Below, piece by piece: positions 26,744-36,669 of a DNA stretch of 64,000 nucleotides. This stretch comes from JBBECJ01 sp963763325 (GTDB lineage: Bacteria > Chloroflexota > Chloroflexia > Thermomicrobiales > CFX8). The stretch spans positions 124,001 to 188,000 of the forward strand of contig CAVXOL010000025.1 in assembly GCA_963763325.1 (NCBI GenBank). The letters run 5' to 3'. Numbering within the stretch: the first letter of the stretch is position 1; each line of letters opens with the position of its first letter. Below the pieces are notes generated by a model that saw only the letters and a list, made by a program, of their open reading frames with translations, had not been told where the DNA came from and made no database searches. Both the position numbers and the translations under genes were made by a program.

Positions 26744-27313
26744 ATGGATACCACCAGCGCGTACACGATTGACACCTTCATCAGCGATGCCGAGAACACA
26801 ATCTCGTCGGCAAATGGCGACCGCGAGCGCGTCGTCCGCGAGTTACAACCGCTCGTCGAGCGCGTCGTCTGGGACGACGGGCTCTTCGACGAGCGCTACC
26901 GAGCCGAGCCGGAGAACGGCCGCCCACGCTACATGTATCACAGCGCACCGGATGGCTCCTTGCAGATCTATGTCGTCGAGTTTGCACCAGGGATGCCGAC
27001 GCCGGTCCACGACCATGTCACCTGGGGATTGATCGGTATTGCCGGTGGAGAGCAGCGCACAGCACGCTATTCACGGACCGATGATGGCAGCAACCACGAG
27101 CACGCCAACCTCGATCTCATCAGCGATGAAGTGCTGACTCGCGGTGCCGTCTACCCTCTCCTGCCACCTGACGACATCCATCGGATCGAGACCGTTGGCG
27201 ACAGACCGAGCTATTCACTCCACGTCCTTGGCGTCGATCTCGGTCGACAGAAGCGCAACATCTACGATCCTGAGACCGGAAAGGTCACCCAGGTCGAGGG
27301 CCGGGGCATGTAA
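26744..27313 (+). CDS. Cysteine dioxygenase-like cupin (thiol dioxygenase)
   Basis: 189 residues. The CDO-type cupin signature is PTPVHDHVTWGLIGIAGGEQ near 85-105, giving two Fe ligands (HxH). The third is the His of LPPDDIHRIE near 145. CDO-type enzymes use non-haem Fe(II) and O2 to oxidise the thiol of cysteine or 3-mercaptopropionate to a sulfinate. The surrounding ARYSRTDDG and SLHVLGVDL match bacterial CDO or 3MDO proteins. Substrate choice depends on an active-site Arg that I cannot place safely. It is followed 62 bases on by the deacetylase, probably in one operon. Confidence 0.82.
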   Translation: MDTTSAYTIDTFISDAENTISSANGDRERVVRELQPLVERVVWDDGLFDERYRAEPENGRPRYMYHSAPDGSLQIYVVEFAPGMPTPVHDHVTWGLIGIAGGEQRTARYSRTDDGSNHEHANLDLISDEVLTRGAVYPLLPPDDIHRIETVGDRPSYSLHVLGVDLGRQKRNIYDPETGKVTQVEGRGM

Positions 27314-27375
27314 CGCGCTTCGCGGATATCCTGTCCAGAGCGTCGTTCGATGGCGAGTGAGGAGTGAGGGTTCCG

Positions 27376-28509
27376 ATGACGATGGTCGGGCTGGTCTACA
27401 GCGGCCGTTACCTGCAACACAATACCAATCCGTACCGGCTGCCCCTTTCAGGCGATCCGCTACCGTTCGTCGAGCAGGTTGACCATCCCTCGAACCCACG
27501 ACTCGTCGAGCGAACGATCAAGCTGCTCGACATGAGCGACATCGGCCAGCACCTGCAGATGATTTCGCCCTACAGCGCTCCCGAACCGACGATCGGCCTG
27601 TATCACACACAGGAGTACATCGAGCGCGTCGCAGCGCTGAGCGAGTCCGGTGGTGGCGACGCGGGTCAGGGAGCGCCCGTCGGACCCGATTCGTACGCGA
27701 TCGCGCTGCTGGCTGCCGGCGGCGCGATGGCGGCCGTCGATACCGCCCTGGGGGGCGATATGACCCGCGCATTCGCTCTCGTTCGGCCGCCGGGCCATCA
27801 CGCGATGAGCGACAAGGGGATGGGATTCTGCATCTTCAACAACGTCGTCATTGCCGCCATGCACGCACGACGGACCTACGGCCTCGAACGCATCATGATC
27901 TTCGATTGGGACGTCCACCACGGCAATGGGACACAGGATGCGTTCTACGCTGATCCCGACGTCCTGTTCGTTTCGACCCATCAGGATCGACTCTACCCGG
28001 AGGAGTTCGGTCACCTCGACCAGACTGGAACCGGAGAGGGCGTTGGTCGAACGATCAATATCCCGCTTCCAGCCGGAAGCGGTGACGCCACCTACCTGGC
28101 CGCCGTCGAAGAGATCATCATGCCGATCGCACGTGAGTTCAAGCCGGAGCTGATCCTGATCTCAGCCGGCCAGGATGCATCGGCGTCCGATCCGCTTGGC
28201 CGCATGTGCGTGACAGCTGAGGGATACCGCCGGATGACCCAGGCAATGATGACGCTTGCAGGAGAGCTATGTGGCGGACAGCTGGCGGTCGTTCAGGAAG
28301 GCGGCTATTCGGAGGTCTACGCCCCATACTGCACGCTCGCGATCCTCGAGGCGCTGACTGAGTACCGCTCGAACCTTGAAGAACCAGTTAATCAGGCACG
28401 CGCAGACCGTTGGCCGCAGTCGCAGACAATCGGCCTTGATGCGCGAGCGGCGCTCGAAGCCGCGAAGCAGCGGTACGCTGCGTACTGGAACCTCGACGAC
28501 GGCGCATAG
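27376..28509 (+). CDS. Class II histone deacetylase-like amidohydrolase
   Basis: 377 residues from ATG 27376, preceded by GAGGG; a GTG four codons earlier is less likely. The HDAC/AcuC fold motifs are all present: ALVRPPGHHAMSDKGMGFC (paired catalytic His), IFDWDVHHGNGTQDAFY (Zn Asp and His), DASASDPLGRM (second Zn Asp) and a Tyr in VQEGGYSEVYAPY. Bacterial homologues remove acyl groups from polyamines, acetylated proteins or other amides. Specificity is unknown. The gene ends with an acidic, helical tail. Confidence 0.9.
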   Translation: MTMVGLVYSGRYLQHNTNPYRLPLSGDPLPFVEQVDHPSNPRLVERTIKLLDMSDIGQHLQMISPYSAPEPTIGLYHTQEYIERVAALSESGGGDAGQGAPVGPDSYAIALLAAGGAMAAVDTALGGDMTRAFALVRPPGHHAMSDKGMGFCIFNNVVIAAMHARRTYGLERIMIFDWDVHHGNGTQDAFYADPDVLFVSTHQDRLYPEEFGHLDQTGTGEGVGRTINIPLPAGSGDATYLAAVEEIIMPIAREFKPELILISAGQDASASDPLGRMCVTAEGYRRMTQAMMTLAGELCGGQLAVVQEGGYSEVYAPYCTLAILEALTEYRSNLEEPVNQARADRWPQSQTIGLDARAALEAAKQRYAAYWNLDDGA

Positions 28510-28510
28510 T

Positions 28511-28533
28511 GTTCCCATGCTGTGATTGGGAAC
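28511..28533 (+). terminator. Weak hairpin after the deacetylase
   Basis: GTTCCCA pairs with TGGGAAC over nine bases, two bases after the stop. No T tract follows, so function is uncertain. Confidence 0.4.
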
Positions 28534-28583
28534 GTGTGCTATAGCAGCCTCTGCCAGGATGCGGAGGAACACTGCCGCACTGG

Positions 28584-29282
28584 TTAACCGGTCAATGGAC
28601 TCTTGTTCGGCACCCCCGTGTTCCGCGGATATGCTGCGGGCGACGGCTTCCGCTTTTCGACCAGCACGAGTGTTGTGCCCTCAATCTCCGTCTCGATGAG
28701 TGGTTGGACTCTGCCGCCTAACAACCCGATCGCGTAGCGTGCCTCTTCCAACTCCTCCGACGCGGCGCTCCCCTTTGGCAGGATCGCGCGACCACCGACG
28801 GTCAGGAACGGAATTGCCAACTCGACAAGCGTTACGAGCCGGGCGACGGCACGCGCGGTGACGACATCGTATCGCTCGCGATGGTTACGATCCCGCGCCA
28901 GTTCCTCGGCGCGGCCCTGGATGGCTGTCACGTGATCGAGGCCGAGCGCGTCGGCAGTCTCAGCCAGAAAGCGCACCTTCTTGGCCGTCGCATCCAGGAG
29001 CGTTACGTTCAACTCGGGTCGGGCGATCGCCAGCGCGAGACCCGGCACACCACCACCTGAACCGATGTCAAGCAAGCGTCGGGAATCGCCTGGAACGTAT
29101 GGCAGCAGCGACAATGAGTCGGCGAAGAGGCGAACCTCGACCTCATGCGGGTCGGTAATGCTGGTCAGGTTGAAGCGCTCGTTCGCTGCCAGCAGCAGAT
29201 CACGGTACTGCTGAAAACGCTCGACCGCCTGGGCGTCGAGTGTGACGCCGAGGCGGTCTGCATGGTCAATCAGCGCTTGCAC
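28584..29282 (-). CDS. rsmG: 16S rRNA (guanine527-N7)-methyltransferase
   Basis: 232 residues from GTG 29282. RsmG hallmarks: LLLAANERFNLTSITDPHEV near 30-50, DIGSGGGVPGLALAIARP (SAM site) near 70-88, VTLLDATAKKVRFL and VTARAVARLVTLVELAIPFL near 145. It methylates G527 of 16S rRNA, and loss gives streptomycin resistance. It starts 22 bases after dxs ends, so the two form an operon. The C-terminal tail after RKPSPAAYP is longer than usual. Confidence 0.93.
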   Translation of the reverse strand: MQALIDHADRLGVTLDAQAVERFQQYRDLLLAANERFNLTSITDPHEVEVRLFADSLSLLPYVPGDSRRLLDIGSGGGVPGLALAIARPELNVTLLDATAKKVRFLAETADALGLDHVTAIQGRAEELARDRNHRERYDVVTARAVARLVTLVELAIPFLTVGGRAILPKGSAASEELEEARYAIGLLGGRVQPLIETEIEGTTLVLVEKRKPSPAAYPRNTGVPNKSPLTG

Positions 29283-29304
29283 GTGCCGCGGATTCGAGAA
29301 CCAG

Positions 29305-31179
29305 CTAGGTGAGCGCGACTGCAGCCGGTTGCTGCGTCACTGCTCGCGCCGCCTCGACAACGTGTTCAATCGTCAGGCCCGCCTGCTTGCGCAGCGACGA
29401 CTGCGATGCGTGGTCAAAGAAGCGATCCGGGATGCCAAGCACCCTGGCCGGCAGTTGCAATCCCTCACGCGCCAGCAGTTCCAGCACCGCCGAACCGAAG
29501 CCACCTGCAGCCGAACCCTCTTCAAGCGTGACGACCGCACCGGTGCGCCGGGCCCAGTCCAGGATCAGTTTCTCGTCGAGCGGCTTGACGAAGCGGGCGT
29601 TGATGACAGCCGCCGAAATGCCCTCGCGAGCCAGCTGGTCAGCCGCGTGCTCAGCCGTCAGCGCCATCGTCCCAATCGAAACGATCGTCACGTCGGTTCC
29701 GTCGCGGAGCAGTTCGCCACGGCCAATTGGAAGGGTGTGAGGCGGAAGGTCAATCGAGATACCGACGCCATTGCCACGCGGATAGCGGACAGCCGAGGGA
29801 CCCTCGGTTCGCTCGACAGCCGTCAGCAGCATGTTGCGGAGTTCGGACTCGTCCTTCGGCGCCATGACAACCATGTTGGGCAGACAACGCAGGTAGGCGA
29901 AATCGAAGATGCCGTGGTGCGTCCGCCCGTCGTCGCCGACCAGCCCGGCGCGGTCCATCGCGAAGACGACCGGCAGATTCTGGATGCAGACATCATGAAC
30001 AACCTGATCGTAGGCACGCTGGAGGAAGGTCGAGTAGATGGCCGCCACCGGTCGCATCCCTTGCGCTGCCATTCCGGCCGCGAACGTGACCGCATGCTGC
30101 TCGGCGATGCCCACATCGAAGAAACGATCCGGGTGCGCTTTCGCGAACGGTAGTAGGCCGGTCCCATCCGGCATAGCGGCCGTGATCGCGACGATCTTGT
30201 CGTTCTCATGCGCCAATTCGGTCAGCGTATCGCCGAAGACATCCTGATACTTCGGAGGCTGCGGCGCGGACGGTCCGGACGTCGCGACACGGGCCGCATG
30301 GTGCTTGAACGGGTCGGCCTCCGAGAAGTCGAACCCCTTGCCTTTGGCCGTCACGCTGTGGATGAAGACTGGTCCATCGAGATGCCTGGCCTGCTTGAAG
30401 GCTTCGATGAGATCGCCGACGCTGTGACCGTCGACAGGGCCAACATAGGTAAAGCCAAGCTCTTCCCAGATCATTGTGTGGTAGACGAACTCCTTGAAGG
30501 AGTCCTTCATCCGTTTGCCAAGCTCGACGAATAATTCACCCTGTGGGAGCCGCTGGAGCATCCGCTCGAAGTCTGCCTTGGCGCGGTTGTAGCGCTCATC
30601 GGTCCGAACACGCGATAGGTACTTCGAGACAGCGCCAACGTTTGGCGCGATGCTCATTTCGTTGTCATTCAGGACGACGATGAACGGAATTCGCAGGCTG
30701 CCAGCGTTGTTGAGCGCCTCGTAGGCCATTCCTCCGGTCAATGCGCCGTCGCCGATGACAGCGATTGCGCGACCCGGATTGCCACTGAGGTGGTTGGCCA
30801 TCGCCATCCCGAGCGCTGCCGAGACGCTGGTGCTGGCGTGTCCAGCTCCGAAGGCGTCGTGCTCGCTTTCTTCCCGCTGGAGGAAGCCAGATAGTCCACC
30901 TTCCTGGCGGATCGACTCAAACCGCTCGCGGCGGCCCGTCACGAGCTTGTGCGGATAGCCCTGGTGGCCAACATCCCATACGATCTTGTCAGTCGGCGAG
31001 TCAAAGACGTAGTGCAGTGCCAGCGTTAGTTCCGTCGAGCCGAGGTTCGATGCGAAGTGTCCACCGTTGCGGCTGGTGACGCGATAGATCTCGTCGCGGA
31101 TCTCCCGTGCCAGCAACTCAAGCTCAGCAACGGACATCTGTTTGAGGTCGGCGGGACCTGAAACTCGCTCGAGGTACAT
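29305..31179 (-). CDS. dxs: 1-deoxy-D-xylulose-5-phosphate synthase
   Basis: 624 residues from ATG 31179, with GGAGG upstream. The TPP site GDGALTGGMAYEALNNAG lies near 150, and DNEMSIAPNVGAVSKYL follows. The pyrimidine domain has FDVGIAEQHAVTFAAGMA near 375, then DRAGLVGDDGRTHHGIFD and TLEEGSAAGGFGSAVLE near 560. Dxs condenses pyruvate with glyceraldehyde 3-phosphate, the first step of the MEP isoprenoid and thiamin route. Length and domain order are normal. Confidence 0.95.
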   Translation of the reverse strand: MYLERVSGPADLKQMSVAELELLAREIRDEIYRVTSRNGGHFASNLGSTELTLALHYVFDSPTDKIVWDVGHQGYPHKLVTGRRERFESIRQEGGLSGFLQREESEHDAFGAGHASTSVSAALGMAMANHLSGNPGRAIAVIGDGALTGGMAYEALNNAGSLRIPFIVVLNDNEMSIAPNVGAVSKYLSRVRTDERYNRAKADFERMLQRLPQGELFVELGKRMKDSFKEFVYHTMIWEELGFTYVGPVDGHSVGDLIEAFKQARHLDGPVFIHSVTAKGKGFDFSEADPFKHHAARVATSGPSAPQPPKYQDVFGDTLTELAHENDKIVAITAAMPDGTGLLPFAKAHPDRFFDVGIAEQHAVTFAAGMAAQGMRPVAAIYSTFLQRAYDQVVHDVCIQNLPVVFAMDRAGLVGDDGRTHHGIFDFAYLRCLPNMVVMAPKDESELRNMLLTAVERTEGPSAVRYPRGNGVGISIDLPPHTLPIGRGELLRDGTDVTIVSIGTMALTAEHAADQLAREGISAAVINARFVKPLDEKLILDWARRTGAVVTLEEGSAAGGFGSAVLELLAREGLQLPARVLGIPDRFFDHASQSSLRKQAGLTIEHVVEAARAVTQQPAAVALT

Positions 31180-31572
31180 AGTGTTGGTTCCTCCAGGCGC
31201 AGTGGATTGCCCATACCCCCACTAGTCACGGGCCGTCTGCACCATCTGGTATCGCGCACGAGGCGTGCCGCGTCGTGCGATAGTAACAATCCCCTGAAAC
31301 AGGCGTCAAATCCGTGTCCAGGCGCGGAACATACGATTCAGCCAGTACGTCGCATTCTGTCACCGTTGACAAGTCCACCTGACGGGACAGGTTACGACCT
31401 CTGACGCGGCAACAGGGCGGCACTGATGCGCCGCCCTGTCGAGTCGTTCAACCGTCGCTGATCTTATCATTCGCCGGCGCGCTCTTTCCTACACTTGCGC
31501 ACCTACGCGCGATTTTGCAATCGCTGCATACTTGATCTCGGTTACAGGTATACACGGAGTGGGGGCGGGTGC
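31180..31572. other. Intergenic region with one GC-rich hairpin
   Basis: About 390 bases between divergent genes. It holds ACAGGGCGGC pairing with GCCGCCCTGT over eight bases (31412-31439), a TTGACA at about 31367, and a GTATAC near 31550. I see no ORF with a ribosome site and no known riboswitch. Confidence 0.4.
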
Positions 31573-33571
31573 TTGGGAAACATCGAACGGCATCGAGGCA
31601 CAGGAAAATGGCGCCGTAGCGCCTGGCTCCGTGTCTGGATTGCGATTGCAATCGTCGTCTGCACGCTAGTCACGGGCGTATCCGGATCGTCGACGACATG
31701 GGCCCAGGAATCGATTGCACTTGTACCAGTCGTCGGTGGGCTCGACGCGCCAGTCCAGGTTACCAACGCTGGCGACGGCAGCAACCGCCTGTTTGTTGTC
31801 GAGCGGCCAGGTCGCCTCCGCGTTATCGTCGATGGCGAATTGCAGGAGACGCTGTTCCTCGACCTGACCGACCGTGTCCTGACTGACGATAGTGAACAGG
31901 GTTTGCTATCGCTCGCGTTCCACCCCGACTACGAGAACAACGGCGAGCTGTTCGTCTTCTACACCGCTAACGACTGGTCCAATACCGTCGAACGCTTCGT
32001 CGTCTCGGACGACCCGAACATCGCGAACCGCGACAGCGGCGAGATCGTCCTTGAGATACCCGACCGCGAGCGGAACCACAACGGAGGCTCGCTGGTCTTC
32101 GGGCCGGACGACATGCTGTATATCAGCACTGGCGACGAGGGGAGCGGAGGCGACCCGTATGGAAACGCGCAGAGCCTGATGTCGCTGTTCGGCAAGATTC
32201 TCCGGATCGACATCGACGCAGGGGATCCGTATGCGATCCCGCCCGACAACCCGTTCGTCGATAACGTCGATGCTCGACCGGAAATCTGGGCATACGGTCT
32301 CCGCAACCCGTGGCGCATCAGCTTCGACCGCCAGACCAACGACCTGTGGGTCGCCGATGTCGGACAGTCGATGTGGGAAGAGGTCAACCATGTTCCAGCC
32401 GGAACAGGCGCTGCCCGTAACTTCGGCTGGAATGCAATGGAGGGACTGCACTGCTACGAAGACGACTGCGACCAGGAAATCTACACACTGCCGGTCGCAG
32501 CCTACGACCACGACAACGGCTGCTCGGTCACCGGCGGACACGTTTATCGTGGCAGCGACTATCCGTCACTCGCCGGACGGTACTTCTACGGTGACTACTG
32601 CAGCGGACTCATCTGGTCTCTCACACCGGACGGTGACGGCTGGTCGAACGAACTCGAGCTCGACTCCGACTCGTGGATCACATCGTTCGGTGAGGACGAG
32701 GCCGGCGAACTCTACCTCGTCGACCTGGCGGGCGTCGTCTACCAGGTAACGACCAGCGGTTCACAGGGGCCGGCGATTGACAACCCAGCCTTCCGGCGTA
32801 CGTGGGAGCGAACGGACAATCCAGTCTCCAGCCTGGTTGTCGATCGAACCTGGATGTGGGGACCGGGCCCAATCACAGCCGAACGACAGGAGTCGTACGC
32901 GGAGTCGCCGGGGGGATCGCGTACCGTCCAATACTTCGACAAGAGCCGCATGGAAGACAACGCCTTTCGAGGCGCTGATCCATGGGATGTGACCAACGGC
33001 TTGCTTGTCGTTGAGATGGTGGAAGGCTTCTACCAGACCGGCGACAACCAGCGTGACGACACTCCAACGCCCGCTGAGATCAGCATTGCTGGCGACCTCG
33101 GCCAGCACCCGACCTACGCCTACATCGAGCACCAGCGATTGAACGTCGGTTCCCGCTCGGGACGAGGGGGCATTGATCGACCAGTACGCCGACGCCAACG
33201 ATATCCGAGACGCCGATGAGACCGAACTACCCGAGTTCATCTACGCCACAGAGCGCGTGACGGTCGATGGGATCGACCACACGATCGCGTCTGTCTTCTG
33301 GGAATTCATGAACAGCAGCGGCCCAATCGAGGAGAACGGCCAGATCGTGACCGATAACCTGTTCCAGCATGCGGTCTACGCGACCGGCTATCCCATCACT
33401 GAAGCCTACTGGACGACCATCCGCGTCGGTGGCGTCGAGCAGAGCGTCCTGTTCCAATGCTTCGAGCGCCGCTGCCTGACCTACACGCCGGGCAATGCCG
33501 ATGGATGGAAAGTGGAGGCCGGAAACGTCGGCCTCCACTACTACACCTGGCGCTACGGCGAGCAGCCATAA
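31573..33571 (+). CDS. Secreted PQQ-type sugar dehydrogenase with C-terminal WRYGE-type module, one frameshift
   Basis: About 665 residues; TTG 31573 is the proposed start. A signal peptide (WLRVWIAIAIVVCTLVTGVS) is followed by the six-bladed propeller of the glucose/sorbosone dehydrogenase family: ERPGRLRVIVDGE, EQGLLSLAFHPDYENNGELF, NHNGGSLVFGPDDMLYISTG, YGLRNPWRISFDRQT and VTGGHVYRGSDYPSLAGRYF. Such enzymes oxidise sugars using PQQ and calcium. From about residue 415 the fold changes to the module shared with the CAP protein: RTWMWGPG, QYFDKSRMED, NGLLVVEMV, QCFERRCLTYTPGNADGW, GNVGLHYYTWRYGE. The frame shifts once near 33165 in a G run, then continues as LIDQYADANDIRDADE. Confidence 0.85.
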
Positions 33572-33579
33572 CGACGGAT

Positions 33580-33622
33580 TGAGGCATGTGAAACGAGCGA
33601 AACGCTCGTGTCGCTTGCCTCA
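33580..33622. terminator. Compound hairpin terminator between convergent genes
   Basis: TGAGGCA pairs with TGCCTCA outside, and ACGAGCG with CGCTCGT inside over an AAA loop. It lies between the dehydrogenase and purE. Confidence 0.65.
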
Positions 33623-33642
33623 GCCTACATGTCCAACGGCTA

Positions 33643-34113
33643 CTAACCCCTGATGCTCTCGCGGTGGCGTTCGACGGCATCACGGACCGTTTCATCGCCG
33701 GTCGCGATGATCTGGGCGGCAAGGATCGCGGCGTTGCGTGCGCCGCCCTTGCCAATCGCAACGGTCGCAACCGGGATCCCAGCCGGCATCTGGACGATCG
33801 CAAGCAGCGCGTCCAGCCCGTTCAGGTCGCTGGTCGGCAGGGGAACACCGATGACGGGCAACGTCGTCCAGGCAGCGATCGTGCCTGGCAGTGCTGCGGC
33901 CCAGCCGGCGCCGGCGATGATGACTTCAATCCCCTGCTCACGGGCAGTCGACGCCAGTTCCTGGACCTTGGCTGGTGTCCTGTGAGCAGACATTACGACC
34001 AGCTTGCTTGGAATTCCCAGTTCGTCCAGCAGCTTTTCTGACTCGCTCATGAACGGGCGGTCGCTCTCGCTACCCATCACGATCGCCACCCGTGGCTTGT
34101 TACTGCTACTCAT
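33643..34113 (-). CDS. purE: PurE-type carboxyaminoimidazole ribonucleotide mutase
   Basis: About 156 residues from ATG 34113. Class I PurE motifs are clear: VAIVMGSESDRPFM, VMSAHRTPAKVQE and GLDALLAIVQMPAGIPVATV. PurE moves CO2 from N5-CAIR to give CAIR in purine synthesis. One conserved element differs: the GGAAHLPG loop reads GWAAALPG, losing the His seen in most PurE proteins. The start overlaps the stop of larC (ATGAGTAG), so it is translationally tied to a nickel-pincer gene. LarB, a distant PurE relative, normally stands there; this protein is PurE-like in length and motifs, so the assignment favours purE. Confidence 0.85.
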   Translation of the reverse strand: MSSSNKPRVAIVMGSESDRPFMSESEKLLDELGIPSKLVVMSAHRTPAKVQELASTAREQGIEVIIAGAGWAAALPGTIAAWTTLPVIGVPLPTSDLNGLDALLAIVQMPAGIPVATVAIGKGGARNAAILAAQIIATGDETVRDAVERHRESIRG

Positions 34114-35344
34114 CGTCACCTGATCCTTCCCCATCAACACCAGTTCGTCGTTGGCCGACGAACACCTCACCAATTCGCTGTGCCTCGCCGTAGATCAGCC
34201 GCAACGGAGCGCCCGACGCACGCGCGATTGCGACACAATCAGCGTATTCCGGAGCCGCTTCCTGAACACGGCCACGCCAGATCTTCAGCTTGAGGCGCAC
34301 ATCTCCCCAGCGGGTCGTGACCGTCTCCCAGTCGCGCCCTGCCTTCGTCCGCTCGATCGGTAGCGCGCGGATACCGAACGTCGTCGAGTTTTCGATCAGC
34401 GTCTGCTCGACACGTCGGCGATCTACCGCAGCGACGATCGTGCTCACCCTGGTTGCTGGACGGCCGCGCTTCATGACAATAGGCGTCAGGAAGACATCCA
34501 AAGCGCCAGATTCGAACAGCCGCTCAATCAACAACTCATAGTATTCAGGGTTCATGTCGTCAATGTTAGTCTCGAGGAGCAGTTCCATCGCTGGCTTCGG
34601 ATCCGTACTGGATTCCACAGCCGTCGCGTCGTCCATCTCGCCGATCCAGAGCCGAAGCGCGTTTGGCCAGAGGAGCTCGCGCCGCCCATAGCCATAGCCG
34701 ATTGCCGTCGATCGGAACTCGGGCCGCGCGAACTCCGCAAGTGTCGTCAGGATCGCAGCTCCGGTTGGCGTCAGCAGCTCTGCCTCGATGTCGGCATCAC
34801 GAGATGGCGCCCCAGCGTTCGCCAGCAGTTTCGCGGTCGCGGGCGCGGGAATCGGAATCGTACCGTGCATCGACTTCGCAAATCCTCGTCCAAGGGCAGG
34901 CGGCCCGGAGAAGACTCGCTCAACGCCCAGCAGGTGCAGGCCTGCCGCCGCGCCGACGATATCGACGATTGCGTCGATGCCACCAACCTCGTGGAAGTGG
35001 ACGCTGTCGATGTCAGCACCGTGGACATGCGCTTCGGCGTGGGCAAGCGACTCAAAGATCGCGATCGATGCCTCGCGGACTGGCTCTGGCAACGCAGCAT
35101 CTGTCAAGATGGCCCGGATCTGACCCCAATCACGCGAGTGGGTACCGTCGTCAGCAGATACATTGACTCGCGTTCCACCGATGCCGTGCTGGCTTACTGG
35201 CTCGGTGGTCAGTTCCCAGCCATCAAGCCGCAGCCCCGCCAGTACTCCACGTAAATCGTCGAGCGGCAGTCCACAATCCACCAGCGCGCCGAGCACCATG
35301 TCGCCACTCGCGCCAGAGAACGGATCAAAATAGGCGATACGCAC
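34106..35344 (-). CDS. larC: Nickel insertion protein LarC (DUF111)
   Basis: 412 residues from GTG 35344. LarC inserts nickel into the pyridinium bisthiocarboxylate mononucleotide cofactor of lactate racemase and its relatives. Its family signatures are IAYFDPFSGASGDMVLGAL at the start, AEAHVHGADIDSVHFHEVGG (a metal-binding His series) near 110-130, TIPIPAPATAKLL near 160, TPTGAAIL near 185 and NIDDMNPEYYELLIERLFES near 275. In Lactobacillus the protein is made by a programmed shift as LarC1/C2; here it is one continuous frame. No larB, larE or larA is visible in the window. Confidence 0.92.
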   Translation of the reverse strand: MRIAYFDPFSGASGDMVLGALVDCGLPLDDLRGVLAGLRLDGWELTTEPVSQHGIGGTRVNVSADDGTHSRDWGQIRAILTDAALPEPVREASIAIFESLAHAEAHVHGADIDSVHFHEVGGIDAIVDIVGAAAGLHLLGVERVFSGPPALGRGFAKSMHGTIPIPAPATAKLLANAGAPSRDADIEAELLTPTGAAILTTLAEFARPEFRSTAIGYGYGRRELLWPNALRLWIGEMDDATAVESSTDPKPAMELLLETNIDDMNPEYYELLIERLFESGALDVFLTPIVMKRGRPATRVSTIVAAVDRRRVEQTLIENSTTFGIRALPIERTKAGRDWETVTTRWGDVRLKLKIWRGRVQEAAPEYADCVAIARASGAPLRLIYGEAQRIGEVFVGQRRTGVDGEGSGDDE

Positions 35345-35421
35345 GCAGAAATCCTCAGTACACCGAACATTCCGCCACCGAGGATACTACGTCGATGCGA
35401 CCGGAAGCGCCCTTCGGTCGA

Positions 35422-36567
35422 TCAGCCCGTCGCAGTCGCGGCGGATTCAGCAATGTCGAGCTTCTGCTGCTCGATGTGAAGCTGACCGCAAGCCGCGGCA
35501 ATCTCAACTCCGCGAGAGTATCGGACCGTCGCCGGGATCCCGGCGTCATTGATTATCTGTGCGAAGCGGTCGATCCGTTCGACGGCTGGCCGCTCGTACG
35601 GGAACGCGGGCGTCGGGTTGAGCGGAATCAGGTTGACGTGGCAGCGCAGCCCCTTAAGGAGCTTCGCGAGTTGGCGGGCGTCGTCGTCGCTGTCGTTGAT
35701 TCCGGCAATCATCGCGTACTCGAACGAGACGCGACGGTGGGTCGTACTGATGTAGCGACGAATGCTGGCGATCAGCTCGTTCAGCGGCCAGCGCCGGTTG
35801 AGCGGCACCATCGTCGAACGCAGCTCATCGTTGGCGGCGTGGATCGAGATCGCCAGGTTGACCTGGTACGGCTCGGTCGCCAGCTTGTCGATGAACGGGA
35901 CCACACCCGACGTTGAGATGGTGATCCGGCGCGACCCGAAGTGCATCCCTTCCGGCTGGTTGAGGATTGCGACCATCTTCATGACGTTGTCGTAGTTGTG
36001 GAAAGGCTCACCCATCCCCATCATGACGATGTTAGTCAACGGCCGGCCACGTTCGTGCGAGCGACGTGCCATATCGACGACCTGGGCGACCATCTCGCCA
36101 GCGCTCAGGTTGCGCTGCAGCCCCATCAGGCCGGTCGCGCAGAATGAACAGCCGACCGCGCAGCCGACCTGGCACGAGACACAGACGGTCGAACGATCCG
36201 GATAGAACATCAGGACCGTTTCAAGCGTCTGCCCGTCGGCCGTGCGATACAACACCTTCAGCGTCTCGCCATCGTCGGTCGCGATCTCGTGAATCGGCGT
36301 CAATGCCTGTATCGGCAGATCGCCTGCCAGCCGCTGGCGCATGGCTGCCGGAAGCACCGTCACCTGAGCGTAGTCAGTCGCAAAGTTCCGGAAGACCCAG
36401 TTGTAGAGCTGCTTCGCTCGGTAGGCTGGCTCACCCCGCTCGCGGAACCATTCGGTCAATTCATCGAGGGTGTACTCGAAGACGTTGTGGGGCTTGAATC
36501 GCGCTCGGCCAGCCGGGCGGGCTATTTCGTCGGTTGTTGTCGTGGCGTCAATCGGCATCGTATTCAT
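35422..36567 (-). CDS. rlmN: 23S rRNA (adenine2503-C2)-methyltransferase
   Basis: 381 residues from ATG 36567 (a second ATG lies three codons on). It is a radical SAM protein with the CAVGCSFCATG cluster motif near 135, and a second conserved Cys in YSRGVEIAAACG near 360. ARFKPHNVFEYTLDEL and PAYRAKQLYNWVFRN open the N-terminal helix-hairpin domain. NIVMMGMGEPFHNYDNV is the SAM-binding GEP motif. RlmN methylates A2503 of 23S rRNA and A37 of some tRNAs. It is transcribed alone. Confidence 0.95.
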   Translation of the reverse strand: MNTMPIDATTTTDEIARPAGRARFKPHNVFEYTLDELTEWFRERGEPAYRAKQLYNWVFRNFATDYAQVTVLPAAMRQRLAGDLPIQALTPIHEIATDDGETLKVLYRTADGQTLETVLMFYPDRSTVCVSCQVGCAVGCSFCATGLMGLQRNLSAGEMVAQVVDMARRSHERGRPLTNIVMMGMGEPFHNYDNVMKMVAILNQPEGMHFGSRRITISTSGVVPFIDKLATEPYQVNLAISIHAANDELRSTMVPLNRRWPLNELIASIRRYISTTHRRVSFEYAMIAGINDSDDDARQLAKLLKGLRCHVNLIPLNPTPAFPYERPAVERIDRFAQIINDAGIPATVRYSRGVEIAAACGQLHIEQQKLDIAESAATATG

Positions 36568-36669
36568 TCACCAAGTATATCGTAGTTGACTCTCATTATG
36601 TAGAGTATTTGGGCTGTAACTACTGTATGATGGCCTGGATTGGAATCAAACTCGGAAGGGGAGGAATCA

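Noticed and set aside
31412..31439. Riboswitch upstream of dxs or the dehydrogenase
   Set aside because: Only one simple hairpin is visible; no TPP or other known core motif could be recognised.
34106..34173. Calling the purE-like gene larB because it adjoins larC
   Set aside because: Length near 156 residues and the SAHRTP, GSESDRPFM and IVQMPAGIPVATV motifs are PurE-type; LarB proteins are longer with a different N-terminal part.
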